NCBI RefSeq assembly: GCF_000497245.1
Contig: NZ_AWTC01000019.1
Location: forward strand, 1 to 64,000
Direction of reading: 5' to 3'
Length of the DNA stretch: 64,000 nt
DNA from: Sporolactobacillus laevolacticus DSM 442
GTDB lineage: Bacteria > Bacillota > Bacilli > Bacillales > Sporolactobacillaceae
The position numbers and the translations under genes were made by a program. The notes under the pieces were generated by a model. That model was not told the DNA's origin. It did no database searches and worked only from the letters and a program-made list of their open reading frames with translations. Positions 8,895 through 18,188 of this stretch are shown here, piece by piece; positions within the stretch are counted from its first letter, which is position 1, and each line of letters begins with the position of its first letter.

Positions 8895-8977
8895 GTTCTG
8901 TCCTCCTCTACATATCCACAAACTCTTCTACTACTTTTATCGGTTCTTAGGCTAAATATTTTAATAGGTATAAGATT

Positions 8978-9012
8978 AAATCAAAAGCGGATCCCCATCA
9001 TGGAGACCCGCT
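8978..9012 (-). terminator. Terminator of hag
   Basis: Minus-strand stem AGCGGGTCTCCA with TGGGGATCCGCT (9012-8986) around a TGA loop, followed by TTTGATTT. It separates hag from flaG. Confidence 0.8.
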
Positions 9013-9050
9013 CTGATTAGTGTAAAGTATAAATCAAAAAACGATCTTAA

Positions 9051-10457
9051 TTATCTCAGTAATTGAAGAACGCCCTGAGGAAGTTGGTTTGCCTGTGCGA
9101 GCATTGCTTGAGCAGCCTGATTCAAGATGTTGTTCTTCGTGAAGGAACTCATTTCAGCCGCCATGTCAACATCCGCAATTCGAGACTGAGCTGCAGTCAG
9201 ATTTTCAGAAGATGCACTCAGGTTGTTAACCGTGTGTTCAAGACGGTTTTGAAAAGCACCTAGTTTTGCTCGTTCTGAAGAAACTTTAGTGATAGCATCG
9301 TTCACAGCAGTAATTGCTGTTTCTGCTCCAGCTTGAGTTGTTACATCAACATTATCGACGCCTAAGCTCTTAGTATCCATTTTGTTGATGTCAACATTCA
9401 TCGTTTGGTTTTCATTCGCACCAATATGCATAGTTAAAGCGTTGTTAGTTGTTGTAATAGTAGAGGTCGTTGCTGCTGCTTTACGTACTGAATCAATGTC
9501 TAAGCTAAATTGAAAACCACCAGCTTCAAAGTCGCTATCAGTAATTACTGTGTTTGCAGCATTAGAATAAACGCCACCACCAGCAGAGTTAGTAATTGTA
9601 AAGTCACCAGTAGCTGCATATTTTGCGTTAATGTTTAGAGTCGTTTGACCAGCTTGTACAGTGGAACCAGCGGAAATCGTTAATTTTTGACCACCAGAAC
9701 CAACTAAAACCGCATCAGTACCACCATTGTAATTTACGTCACTTACTTTAGCAACTACAACACCATTTTCATCTGATAATTGGAAATCAAAATTTCCTGC
9801 TGTAGCACCATCTGTGACATTCAAAGTATAGTTTCCTAATTTCAAACCAGTTGAAGCACCAGCAGTTGTGAAATCCAAATCAGTTGCAGCTAAGCCAGTG
9901 GTATTAGTATTAATGTTTGCAGATACTGTAGCTGGAGCAACGTTTTTAACTGTGTAGGTATCTGCTGCTAATTTTGCATCTGCAACAGATACAGTTTTTA
10001 ATGCAAGGTTATCTGTGCTTAATACAGCTGAATTTCCGACACTACCATTAAGTAACTTTTTCGTGTTGAATTCAGTATCGTTAGAAATACGATCTACTTC
10101 ATCTTTCAACTGACTGATTTCTTTCTGAATTTCTTTTCTATCCGCATCAGTTGAAGTATCGTTTGACGATTGAACAGCAAGTTCACGCATACGTTGCAGG
10201 ATATCTTGGGTTTCATTCAACGAACCTTCAGCAGTCTGAACAAGAGAAATTCCGTCTTGAGCGTTGCGGCTTGCTTGATCCAATCCACGAATCTGGCCTT
10301 TCATTTTTTCGGAGATTGCAAGACCCGCAGCATCATCAGCCGCACCATTGATACGAAGACCTGATGATAGCTTTTCAAGAGATTTTTGTGTAGCCGTTGT
10401 GTTTTTGTTGAGCTGAGTTAGTGTATTCAGCGCAGCAATGTTGTGATTGATAATCAT
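9051..10457 (-). CDS. hag: Flagellin
   Basis: This is the filament subunit. The 468-residue protein has the conserved D0/D1 N-terminus ([19 protein letters not shown], then [20 protein letters not shown]) and C-terminus ([20 protein letters not shown], ending LQLLR). Between them lies a roughly 190-residue Ala/Thr/Asn-rich D2/D3 surface domain, much larger than in B. subtilis Hag (304 aa). It is monocistronic: a SigD promoter lies at 10550-10576, a structured leader with two CsrA-type sites at 10467-10503, and a terminator at 8978-9012. AAGGAGG lies 9 nt before the ATG. In the family, CsrA represses translation of this message and FliW relieves it; both are encoded 9 kb away. Confidence 0.98.
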   Translation of the reverse strand: MIINHNIAALNTLTQLNKNTTATQKSLEKLSSGLRINGAADDAAGLAISEKMKGQIRGLDQASRNAQDGISLVQTAEGSLNETQDILQRMRELAVQSSNDTSTDADRKEIQKEISQLKDEVDRISNDTEFNTKKLLNGSVGNSAVLSTDNLALKTVSVADAKLAADTYTVKNVAPATVSANINTNTTGLAATDLDFTTAGASTGLKLGNYTLNVTDGATAGNFDFQLSDENGVVVAKVSDVNYNGGTDAVLVGSGGQKLTISAGSTVQAGQTTLNINAKYAATGDFTITNSAGGGVYSNAANTVITDSDFEAGGFQFSLDIDSVRKAAATTSTITTTNNALTMHIGANENQTMNVDINKMDTKSLGVDNVDVTTQAGAETAITAVNDAITKVSSERAKLGAFQNRLEHTVNNLSASSENLTAAQSRIADVDMAAEMSSFTKNNILNQAAQAMLAQANQLPQGVLQLLR

Positions 10458-10466
10458 AACTTATTT

Positions 10467-10503
10467 CCTCCTTGAATTGGAAATTCCACGTCCATGTGGA
10501 AAA
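10467..10503 (-). promoter_or_regulatory. Two CsrA-type binding sites in the hag leader
   Basis: On the message a hairpin (CCAC stem, GTGG stem, 10503-10481) presents ATGGAC in its loop, an exact A-N-GGA CsrA motif. A second A-N-GGA (AAGGA) overlaps the ribosome site AAGGAGG at 10473-10467. B. subtilis hag has the same two-site layout, one hairpin site and one over the Shine-Dalgarno sequence. Confidence 0.75.
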
Positions 10504-10549
10504 TTATTAGGAATTGGGAAGGCGCCTTCCCAACCGCCTTACATTTTAT

Positions 10550-10576
10550 ATATCGTCACTAGGAGGAAGATGTTTA
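10550..10576 (-). promoter_or_regulatory. SigD promoter of hag
   Basis: TAAA (10576-10573), 15-nt spacer, GACGATAT (10557-10550). The SigD consensus is TAAA-N15-GCCGATAT, so one position differs. It gives a leader of about 85 nt. Confidence 0.85.
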
Positions 10577-10759
10577 GTTAAAATTTGATATTTTATAGCA
10601 GCAATATAAAAATGATCAAACAGAGGTTTATCATACCTACTCCATAACTATTATCGAAAATATCACTAGTATTTTTAGAAAGACACGTGAATCAAAACTG
10701 TTCATTTTTCTTGATATGGTAAGATTAAGCATAGATGTTAGGGGGTATCAAGTTTTCAC

Positions 10760-10987
10760 ATGAAAATCTTCCTTTATATCATCATGTTGTCTGCGTTATT
10801 AACGTTCCTACCACAATATCTTCATGCGCCGCTTTTGATCTTAAATGGGTTGATTGTTAGTTTTTCCCTCATCAAACAATCGACTAATAAAAGAAAAGCG
10901 GTGTGGCTGACTGTACTATTGATGGTTATTGTAGTCATTATTGTCTATCCTGGTTTGTTGTTGCGCGTTCTTGGGTTTGAACGCTAG
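10760..10987 (+). CDS. Small membrane protein, unknown (75 aa)
   Basis: The frame encodes two hydrophobic helices (about residues 2-37 and 48-70) joined by a basic loop (KQSTNKRKAVW), with a charged end (LGFER). A purine-rich GGGGG lies 14 nt before the ATG, further than ideal, so the start is weakly supported. It is divergent from hag and converges on the frameshifted lipoprotein gene, ending 11 nt from it. No family is recognised. It could be real or a chance hydrophobic frame. Confidence 0.5.
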   Translation: MKIFLYIIMLSALLTFLPQYLHAPLLILNGLIVSFSLIKQSTNKRKAVWLTVLLMVIVVIIVYPGLLLRVLGFER

Positions 10988-10998
10988 TTGCATTAGCG

Positions 10999-11465
10999 TT
11001 AATGAATCGTCGGCAAAAAGCGAACTTGGATCAAATTATTGTCCTGGCTGATGGCCATGACGACATCGCGCTTGTTTGAGATATAGCCTGTTTTGTTCAC
11101 ACGTACTCTTACATAGTCATTATTCTTGGTTACCGGGATGTTTAGGGTAAAACGGCCATTTTCATCAGCTTTAACAGACTGTTGGAAGGTCGGGGATGGA
11201 AAATAAGCATAGCTTACCTTCACGCCGAGTGCAGTTATAACTTTAACCGTGATGGTGTCTGTTTTTTATAAATCGGATAAGCTCTTGAATCTAATTGTAT
11301 AGGAAGCAATCGAGAGGCTTGGGTCGAAATGAACTTGCTGCTCGATGAAGAATCATCTTGAACCTCATGTAAGTTAACAGAGATTTTTTCTGTATGTGAA
11401 CAACCGTATGCAGTAATCAATGAAACTACTGCCAATAGCTTTTTTATCACCTGCCTCCGCCTCAC
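10999..11465 (-). pseudogene. Lipoprotein gene split by a frameshift in an A6 run
   Basis: The first frame (11465-11235) starts with a lipoprotein signal peptide (KKLLAVVSLITAYGCS, cysteine lipobox) and a Ser-rich linker, then leaves frame after PIYKK. The second frame resumes at once with TDTITVKVITALGVKVSYAY and runs to 10999 as a beta-rich Ig-like or carboxypeptidase-regulatory-like domain (ADENGRFTLNIPVTKNNDYV). The frames meet at a run of six T on the plus strand (11262-11267). One extra base there would restore a single gene of about 155 codons. It may be a pseudogene, a phase-variable tract or a sequencing error. The function of the intact protein is unknown; it would be anchored outside the membrane. 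Confidence 0.75.
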
Positions 11466-11758
11466 TTCTTCTAAGATCTGTGAAACTGATTTATTACCGA
11501 TCTATTGATAGCTATTCGACTAAAAGCGTCTCAAACTATAGGGTACTGTATTCGTTAAATAGGTTGCTCCTATAACTCGATCTTTTTTCCCTATCAAAAT
11601 CATTTCATTAGTAAGTGAGAACATATGATATGCGTGCTACTGCTGAAAATCCGGAGATCTTTTGTTTTTTATTTTATCAGTCTTTTCCAAAAACCCTTGA
11701 CCTTTTTAATGAAATTGCACAACATGGCATTGAGCAAGGATAAAAATTAGGTGATCAC
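11466..11758. other. Intergenic, nothing recognised
   Basis: AT-rich spacer between divergent genes. It should hold the promoters of both, but I cannot pick out a convincing -35/-10 pair. Confidence 0.4.
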
Positions 11759-12727
11759 ATGACCGAAAAACAAAAAATCATCGGCGGCTTTTTTTCACTT
11801 GAGCTGCCGAAGCAAACCGAATACCACCGAGGAGCCATTCACCTGAACAGTGCACGTTATTGTCTGGAGTATGTGCTACGCGCGCGAAACTATAAGAAAA
11901 TCTATCTGCCTGCCTACATCTGCGATAGTGTGCTTCAACCGATCAAGCGGCTAAACATTGATTATGTCTTTTACTCTATTGATGAGCATTTTGCGCCGGT
12001 TTTCGATCAGGTTCCAGAGAACGATGCTTGCTTCTTTTATGTCAACTACTTCGGATTAAACACAGGTAATGTCCGGGAACTTTGCCACAAAATGCAGCAT
12101 CTCATTATTGACAATACGCAGGCGTTTTTTGACCTGCCGCTGGAGCACGTGGATACCCTTTACTCGGCTCGCAAGTTCTTCGGCGTACCGGATGGCGGCT
12201 ATTTATTTAGCAATACTGAGAAACGGATTGATTTGGATCGAGATCCGTCCTATTATCGCTTCGATGCGCTGCTAAAACAGATTGATTTGGGCAGTGTGCC
12301 AGCAGAGCCGCTGTTCGAACAAAATGAAGCGTATCTTGACACATGCGGGATGCAGGCGATGTCTCGTACCACGCAACGAGTATTGAGAAGTATTGATTAC
12401 GAGCACGTGCGCGCTACACGAAATGCGAATTTCCGTTATCTTCACAAACAATTTGGAGCATACAATCAACTGAATGCGAATTTCAGCAATGTGAACGGAC
12501 CGATGTGCTATCCGTTCCTCATCGACCGCGGTGAACAATTAAAAGATTATTTATTGAAGCATCAAATTTACACCGATGATTTCTGGGAAAAAGTGACGTC
12601 GCGCGTTCCAACTTCTAGTTTCGAGTATCATCTGGCTAAGAATTTGATCCCACTGCCTATTGATCAGCGCTACAATGAAAAAGACATGGATGCAATCGTA
12701 CGGATTGTTCGAAGTTTTCTAGGTTAA
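11759..12727 (+). CDS. DegT/AHBA-type PLP-dependent aminotransferase-like protein
   Basis: The 322-residue product looks like a divergent fold-type I PLP enzyme of the DegT/DnrJ/StrS superfamily. An early segment (AIHLNSARYCLEYVLRARN) matches the region where these proteins build the cofactor pocket, IDNTQAFFD resembles the D-x-AQ(A) motif that contacts the pyridine nitrogen, and YSARKFFGVPDGGYLF resembles the segment with the Schiff-base lysine. Members usually aminate or modify nucleotide sugars. It is shorter than typical DegT enzymes (about 370) and has no sugar-pathway neighbours, so the substrate is open. Flagellin glycosylation is a speculative link because hag is 1.3 kb away. AGGTGATC lies just before the ATG. 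Confidence 0.65.
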   Translation: MTEKQKIIGGFFSLELPKQTEYHRGAIHLNSARYCLEYVLRARNYKKIYLPAYICDSVLQPIKRLNIDYVFYSIDEHFAPVFDQVPENDACFFYVNYFGLNTGNVRELCHKMQHLIIDNTQAFFDLPLEHVDTLYSARKFFGVPDGGYLFSNTEKRIDLDRDPSYYRFDALLKQIDLGSVPAEPLFEQNEAYLDTCGMQAMSRTTQRVLRSIDYEHVRATRNANFRYLHKQFGAYNQLNANFSNVNGPMCYPFLIDRGEQLKDYLLKHQIYTDDFWEKVTSRVPTSSFEYHLAKNLIPLPIDQRYNEKDMDAIVRIVRSFLG

Positions 12728-12809
12728 TGGGAAAGAGCAACCAGTTCGGCCATAGGTTTGCTCCTCTGTAATGATAAAAAGAACAGCCTTTCAATGGCAT
12801 AATGAACTG

Positions 12810-12852
12810 CCCCCCTGAAGTTGGACAACAAAAGTTCAACTTCAAGGGGGGG
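12810..12852. repeat. Inverted repeat, resembling paired IS3-type ends
   Basis: CCCCCCTGAAGTTG faces CAACTTCAAGGGGGG with one bulged A and a 13-nt centre. It lies between two convergent genes. CCCCTGAAGTTGGACA-like ends are common in IS3-family (IS150 group) elements, so this could be two abutting IS ends or a scar. It lacks a T-tract on either side, which argues against a simple terminator. Confidence 0.5.
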
Positions 12853-12997
12853 TTCTCTAAACCTAAATTGATTCTATCAATCTGATCACTCGATTGATCG
12901 CTCGGGATATCCTGGTCCCCTCACATAAAAATTTCAGCTCCAATTGCTAAACACTGCTCATAGTTTTGACATTTGTGCCCCTCATATAAAGCCTTTT

Positions 12998-14620
12998 TTA
13001 CCATACCCGCATCATCTCTTCGACTTTTTCTTTGTCCGCTTTCCCGTTTTTCATAAATACATTTGGGAAGCCCGCTCCATATGCTCGGACATTTTTCTCG
13101 CCAAAAATTCCGGCAACGCGGCGGCATGTGTTCGTCAATCCTGAGTTTTCGTGGGATTGAAAATAATTTTTCAAATGCTCTCCATACATCCATTTGTCCT
13201 CAGCATCCCGATCAAATCCGATCACTGAGCACTTCACTTTTTCACTATCCATTTTGCGGCGTGCGGAAAGGATGATTCGTCCGATAAAATCGTCATCAGG
13301 CAGTGAGTAGCCGGCAAAGATGATGTGTCGTGCATTTTCGAGTGCCACTTTCATATCGTTCTGAATTTCTTGGATAAAGGAAGGCTGTACCGCTTTGAAT
13401 TGGGTCTGCATCGTAATCGCCGTATGATGCGTTTCGGTAATTGTTCCGCAATGAATGCATTGAACGGCGTCATAAATGCCGGCATCCATCGCTTCTTTTT
13501 CCTCAAGCGACCGCGGCATTCTTGGGGAAAGCGAGGGCAGAATCTGCGGCGGAAACAGGCTTGGCGAATCAATCAACCATTCGTTGCCTAGATAAAAGGT
13601 CAGTTTGCCGCATTTCGGGCATTGCCTGAACCCATGGCAGCCATGCGGAAAGTAAAACTTGCCGATTCTGACCCTCCGCCCAGTCAAGTACTCCTCATCA
13701 TTCAGCTGCTGCACTGCCGTTTCATTCATTGGAAACCAGGCGAATGGTTTCTTTCCCTCCACATTCCTCACGGCAATAAAATGAGCAAGATCGTTAAACA
13801 GTTTCATTGGTTGCGGTGGTGAACCAATGCTTGGGCACTCCTTCTTGCTGTTTAATTCTTTATGCGCGTTAAAGATTAGCCAGAGAAAAATCGGATCCCA
13901 ATTCATCGAAATAACCGCATAACTGAATAAATAAAAGCGGCGTTCATCGAAGTCGGTCTCGGTTGCTCTTAACAAACCTTCGTCCGTCATCCGCTCAGCC
14001 AATAGCTTCGCAAATTGATGATAGTGCTGATAAAGTGGCAAGGTTTCCGGATTATGGATCAATTCAGTATAACCGATTGCATGCATTAATTGAGTCAGCA
14101 TATCCAGTGTTCGTCGCGCCGAAATCAGCCGATCAAGTGTAATAAACCGTTCTTCCACTTCGATTCCCTTTTGAGACTGAATATGAACATCCAGCAAATT
14201 ATATAAATCATCGAGACTGAATTGGTGATCCTGATTTCGCGGACAGCGCTCAATCACCAATTTAACCGCCCGCCAATCATAAAGCCTTTTTAAGTGTCGC
14301 GCACGTGTCTCGGGAATCTCAAGTATGCGCATCGCTTCTTCGTCTTGAACTTGAAAATCCGAATCAATAAGTTTTAATAAGGCGCACATCTCGCTGCGTA
14401 TTTGTTCATTTGCCTTGGGAAGCACTTCATCAATGGCGTTCCGTATCTTTTTTTCCTTTTCACCGTCGGATGCTTCAGCCAGTGCCTGAAAGGCCCGTCC
14501 CAGATCCTTCGTTGTTTTCATATGTAACGGCTTGGTGGTTCCCGCGCCCCAGAAAATCACGGTTTCCGGCCAGTACGGTCTATAGTTTTCAAATTCGCTC
14601 ATGTTCTCCATCCTGATCAT
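12998..14620 (-). CDS. SIR2-like domain protein, candidate NAD+-consuming enzyme
   Basis: The 540-residue protein has the layout of a SIR2 fold. At residues 25-29 GAGTT matches the NAD-binding GAG loop; NWD at 240-242 matches the family N-x-D; FPHG with His326 matches the catalytic HG; CPKC (334-337) and CIHC (388-391) form a sirtuin-type zinc ribbon; and GYSLPDDDF (437-445) matches the C-terminal Rossmann strand. An extra helical domain of about 200 residues lies between the GAG loop and NWD. Stand-alone SIR2 proteins of this size are often antiphage NADases (ThsA- or DSR-like), though deacylase activity is also possible. AAGGA lies 7 nt before ATG 14620; ATGs at 14629, 14611 and 14602 are alternatives. 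It has no cotranscribed partner and is divergent from the EcsC-like gene. Confidence 0.72.
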   Translation of the reverse strand: MIRMENMSEFENYRPYWPETVIFWGAGTTKPLHMKTTKDLGRAFQALAEASDGEKEKKIRNAIDEVLPKANEQIRSEMCALLKLIDSDFQVQDEEAMRILEIPETRARHLKRLYDWRAVKLVIERCPRNQDHQFSLDDLYNLLDVHIQSQKGIEVEERFITLDRLISARRTLDMLTQLMHAIGYTELIHNPETLPLYQHYHQFAKLLAERMTDEGLLRATETDFDERRFYLFSYAVISMNWDPIFLWLIFNAHKELNSKKECPSIGSPPQPMKLFNDLAHFIAVRNVEGKKPFAWFPMNETAVQQLNDEEYLTGRRVRIGKFYFPHGCHGFRQCPKCGKLTFYLGNEWLIDSPSLFPPQILPSLSPRMPRSLEEKEAMDAGIYDAVQCIHCGTITETHHTAITMQTQFKAVQPSFIQEIQNDMKVALENARHIIFAGYSLPDDDFIGRIILSARRKMDSEKVKCSVIGFDRDAEDKWMYGEHLKNYFQSHENSGLTNTCRRVAGIFGEKNVRAYGAGFPNVFMKNGKADKEKVEEMMRVW

Positions 14621-14755
14621 GTTTTTCATCCTTTATTTTGCCCAAACAGCGATGAATCAGCCATTGTTTCTGTATCGAATGAAACCACTTAATCATTGGA
14701 AAAGTAATATAAGAAGATTTACTGTTTCGAACTTGATCCCAAAAGGAGCCAGTAC

Positions 14756-15523
14756 ATGCGAACTACACAATTAACTCATACATTTCTTGACATTGTTTTG
14801 AAGATGCCGGGACTGAAAGTAAATCGTAACGATTTTTTTAAGAGGGCATTCCCGAAAGAAGATATTAACCGACTGATGGAAGTCGGACCCGTACGTTATT
14901 TTGGACAAGCGGAGCTGGATCGGAAAGCTTCCCAACTGATTCACCATGCGACATGGAAAAGTTCAGCAATGTCGTTTGCCGCAGGTGTTCCAGGCGGACT
15001 CGCGATTGCGGCAACCCTTCCGGCTGATACGGCGCAATTTTATACGGTTGCGCTTCGTCTCGCTCAGGAGCTGGGGTATCTATACGGACGTGAGGACTTA
15101 TGGCTTACTGAAGATTCATCAGATAAAAAGGGACAAGAAACACTTATTCTCTATTTGGGCGTGATGCTGGGTATCAGCGGAACTGGAGCAATGCTGCGTG
15201 TATTGTCATCAAAGCTGTCTGCCAGAGCATTAGAACGCATTCCGCAAAAAGCGCTCGAGCAAACACTCTACTACCCGCTGATCAGGAAGGTCGTGCGATT
15301 TTTCGGGATAAAAATGACAAAGAGCACCTTTGCGAGAGGCGTATCAAAAACGGTGCCGATTCTCGGCGGCGCGGTGTCCGGAGGAATGACCTATGCCACA
15401 ATGAAGCCGATGGCTCGCCGACTTAAGAAAGCATTGGCCGCAGGTTTAGCGGATGATCGAACGGTGATTGAGCGTGATCTTAACGAATTGAAGAGACTCA
15501 GTGGTGAGCTAACGCCAAAGTGA
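14756..15523 (+). CDS. EcsC-family-like membrane-associated protein
   Basis: The 255-residue product has the glycine-rich hydrophobic segment FAAGVPGGLAIAATLPADTA and the following helix (YTVALRLAQELGYLYGREDLW) seen in proteins annotated as EcsC family. A second hydrophobic glycine-rich hairpin is near the C-terminus (VPILGGAVSGGMTYATM), followed by a basic helix. EcsC is encoded with the Ecs ABC transporter in Bacillus, but its biochemical role is unknown, and here no transporter gene is adjacent. AAAGGAG precedes the ATG by 8 nt. It is divergent from the SIR2 gene across a 135-nt gap that must hold both promoters. Confidence 0.65.
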   Translation: MRTTQLTHTFLDIVLKMPGLKVNRNDFFKRAFPKEDINRLMEVGPVRYFGQAELDRKASQLIHHATWKSSAMSFAAGVPGGLAIAATLPADTAQFYTVALRLAQELGYLYGREDLWLTEDSSDKKGQETLILYLGVMLGISGTGAMLRVLSSKLSARALERIPQKALEQTLYYPLIRKVVRFFGIKMTKSTFARGVSKTVPILGGAVSGGMTYATMKPMARRLKKALAAGLADDRTVIERDLNELKRLSGELTPK

Positions 15524-15637
15524 ACACAATATGGCAGCTTCATCTCCCTGACACTTGGTGCCAGGTTGTCTTGATTTACATGATTGTCAGAATAAACTAA
15601 ACTGAAACTAGATTAAGACAACTGGAGATGATACATA

Positions 15638-17014
15638 GTGTCCGAACAATGGCAGACTTATCTGGCTGAACATCAAGAACGTTTTCTTCAAGATTATTTT
15701 GAATTGCTCCACATTCCGAGCATATCAGCTGATCCTGCGTACGCAAAAGATGTGCGCGCAGCTGCTGAATGGGTTGGAAAAAGGCTGGAACACGCGGGTA
15801 TTGAGCATGTGAAAACACTAGAAACCGGTGGCCATCCCGTAATATACGGCGACTGGCTGCATGCGGATGGCCTACCTACTGTGCTGATTTATGGCCACTT
15901 TGACGTTCAGCCGGCTGAGCCGCTCGAACTTTGGGACTCGGATCCTTTTGAACCGGTTATCAATGATGGAAAAGTGTACGCACGCGCAGCCTCAGATATG
16001 AAAGGCAACCTGCTCCTCCCGATCATCGCTAGCGAGGCGTTGCTAAATACTGATGGCGCATTGCCGCTCAATATTAAGTTCCTTTTTGAAGGCGAGGAAG
16101 AAATCGGCAGCCGATCCTTAGGCAATTTTATCAGTACTCATAAAGATTTATTAGCTTGTGATTTGGTCGTTAGTGCCGATAGCGGCGCGGGTACCGAGGA
16201 AGATCCGAGTGTTGGAACCGGTGTGCGCGGTGTCTTTTCAATGCAGTTAAATGTAAAAACAGCAGACATGGATATGCACTCCGGTATGGGTGGCGGAATT
16301 GCGCCGAATGCCATTCATGAACTGGTCCGTATTCTCGATTCGATGCGCGATGAAGAAGGACGCATCCTTGTTGATGGATTTTACGATCAGGTACGTGTGT
16401 TAACAGAGAATGAAAAGAAACAAATCGCCGATTTTGATTCATTTCCCGAAGGGCTGCGTGAAAGCACGGGATTTAAGGAATTTTTCGGTGAGCCGGAATA
16501 TACCCCAATGGAACGTGGCGTCGCTCGTCCGACACTGGAAATCAACGGTATTTGGGGCGGCTACCAAGGCGCCGGCGGAAAGACTGTCATTCCTTGCGAT
16601 GCACATGCGAAGCTTACCGTTCGCCTTGTTCCGGATCAGACACCTGAGCGTATTCAGGAATTATTAGAAGATCACATCAAGCGTCACACGTTACGTTCTG
16701 TGGATGTAACCGTTGAGGACGCCCACGGAACAACGCCATACCGCGTACCTGATGACAATCCTGCACTTAAAATACTGGAAAAAGTGCTGAGCGACATAAC
16801 CGGGCACCCGGTTAAACGACAGTGGTCCGGCGGCTCCGTGCCGGTTACAAGCTTGTTCAAAAGTGAGCTTGGCGCGGAATCCCTGTCTTTAGGTGGATCA
16901 CAGGATGACGAGCGTGCGCATGCGCCGAACGAATTCTACCGTCTGAGTAGCTTCAAACGGATTCAAAAGGCATACTGCCTGTTCTTACAGGAGCTTGGCC
17001 ATTTTTACGCGTAA
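15638..17014 (+). CDS. M20 family metallopeptidase (dipeptidase)
   Basis: This is a zinc-dependent exopeptidase of the ArgE/DapE/carnosinase group, 458 aa, cytoplasmic. The metal site is intact: YGHFDVQPAEP (first His), ASDMKG (bridging Asp), EGEEEIGS (catalytic Glu and ligand Glu), SADSG (Asp) and the late His in DDERAHAPNEF. The lid domain, about residues 200-330, carries MDMHSGMGGG, which joins the active site across the dimer. The start is GTG at 15638 with GGAG 10 nt upstream. A strong terminator lies 47 nt past the stop. Peptide substrate cannot be told from sequence. Confidence 0.93.
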   Translation: MSEQWQTYLAEHQERFLQDYFELLHIPSISADPAYAKDVRAAAEWVGKRLEHAGIEHVKTLETGGHPVIYGDWLHADGLPTVLIYGHFDVQPAEPLELWDSDPFEPVINDGKVYARAASDMKGNLLLPIIASEALLNTDGALPLNIKFLFEGEEEIGSRSLGNFISTHKDLLACDLVVSADSGAGTEEDPSVGTGVRGVFSMQLNVKTADMDMHSGMGGGIAPNAIHELVRILDSMRDEEGRILVDGFYDQVRVLTENEKKQIADFDSFPEGLRESTGFKEFFGEPEYTPMERGVARPTLEINGIWGGYQGAGGKTVIPCDAHAKLTVRLVPDQTPERIQELLEDHIKRHTLRSVDVTVEDAHGTTPYRVPDDNPALKILEKVLSDITGHPVKRQWSGGSVPVTSLFKSELGAESLSLGGSQDDERAHAPNEFYRLSSFKRIQKAYCLFLQELGHFYA

Positions 17015-17060
17015 GTACGTCACTCACACAATAAACAATTTTCACTCAATCGTTTTTCAT

Positions 17061-17093
17061 CCGCCGGAATAACAACATCCGGCGGTTTTTTTT
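17061..17093 (+). terminator. Terminator of the M20 peptidase gene
   Basis: Stem CCGCCGGA with TCCGGCGG (17061-17085), then eight T residues. Confidence 0.92.
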
Positions 17094-17263
17094 GAATCCA
17101 TATTTGAAACAAACATGTTTGCGTCGATTTTGTTAAATTCTTCACATTTTCATGAAAGCGCATCAATAATTTGATAAAGTAGATGTGAAGAACAGCTTTT
17201 CTTTTACGTAGCAAGTATAAAAACGATAAACGAAACACTTAAACTAACCATCGAGGGATGAAC

Positions 17264-18130
17264 ATGTATCAGACAAAAGAATTTGATAAGCAAGGCCTAC
17301 ATTTTATCCGTTTAATGGATGAAACGTCTTATGTGGATATCTGCCCAGAGCGCGGCGGGATCGTGACGGCTTTTCACGCAGACGGCGAAGATGTGCTGTA
17401 TATGAATGAAGCTACACTTTTTGACACAAGCAAGAATGTGCGCGGCGGTATTCCGGTGCTGTTTCCGATTGCCGGCCAGCTGGCGGACAAAACATACGAA
17501 TGGAATGGCGAAACCTATCAAATGGCGAATCACGGACTGGCACGTACCCGGCCATGGCGCGTTATTAGGCAAGTGAACGATGAAGCACATGCCTCTATCA
17601 AAATCTCCTTCCATAGTACGGAAGAAACGCGGATATCCTATCCTTTTGATTTTGAAGTGGTACTCACGTACACACTGGAAAATGGACGACTAAGTATCGA
17701 CCAGACGGTTAGCAATCTTTCCTCAGATCCGATGCCGATCTATCCGGGCTACCATCCTTATTTCAATATCACGGATAAAACGCTTCACTTAACCAGCAAA
17801 GCAACGAAGTATTTGGATTACAACGATCAAAAGATCAAACCATTTACCGGTGTGATCGACATGAACGGTTTGAAAGAATCGGTGGTATTACTCGATGGCG
17901 CAGATACTCGAATTGAGTTTGCTTTTAATACTGCAAAAAAAGTGGTGTTCGATCAGGACGCACGCTTTCGTTACACTGTTCTGTGGGTTGAGGGAGACCA
18001 GCCCTTCGTTTGCGTTGAGCCGTGGACAGCAACGACAAACGCAATGAATGAAGCTAAGAAGGATTTGCTACTGGTTAATCCTGGCGAACCGATTGAATTA
18101 AACGTCTCTATCCATCTTGAAAATCGTTAA
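17264..18130 (+). CDS. Aldose 1-epimerase family protein
   Basis: The 288-residue product is a galactose mutarotase-like protein that would interconvert alpha and beta anomers of hexoses or hexose phosphates. The family pattern is visible: RGGIPVLFPIAGQL (residues about 67-80), MANHGLARTRPWRV with the substrate-binding H-G-x-x-R, and YPGYHPYFNI with the catalytic-site His. The catalytic Glu should be in VCVEPWTA, near residue 250. It is closest in layout to the YeaD/LacX-like subgroup. GAGGG lies 6 nt before ATG 17264; an ATG at 17258 is too close to that site. Confidence 0.9.
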   Translation: MYQTKEFDKQGLHFIRLMDETSYVDICPERGGIVTAFHADGEDVLYMNEATLFDTSKNVRGGIPVLFPIAGQLADKTYEWNGETYQMANHGLARTRPWRVIRQVNDEAHASIKISFHSTEETRISYPFDFEVVLTYTLENGRLSIDQTVSNLSSDPMPIYPGYHPYFNITDKTLHLTSKATKYLDYNDQKIKPFTGVIDMNGLKESVVLLDGADTRIEFAFNTAKKVVFDQDARFRYTVLWVEGDQPFVCVEPWTATTNAMNEAKKDLLLVNPGEPIELNVSIHLENR

Positions 18131-18146
18131 GGTTTATTGGTAAAAC

Positions 18147-18185
18147 AAACGGTTGCCCTCGTAATTTGAGGACAACCGTTTTCCT
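18147..18185. terminator. Bidirectional terminator
   Basis: Stem AACGGTTGCCCTC with GAGGACAACCGTT (one mismatch), T-rich on the plus side and TTTGTTTT on the minus side. It serves the epimerase gene and, beyond repeat copy B, the minus-strand gene at 18357. Confidence 0.75.
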
Positions 18186-18188
18186 ATT

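Noticed and set aside
12729-12765. Terminator after the DegT-like gene
   Set aside because: The GAGCAA..TTGCTC stem is interrupted, has a long loop and lacks a T-tract.
17150-17170. Catabolite (cre) site before the epimerase gene
   Set aside because: TGAAAGCGCATCAA misses three conserved positions of the cre consensus.
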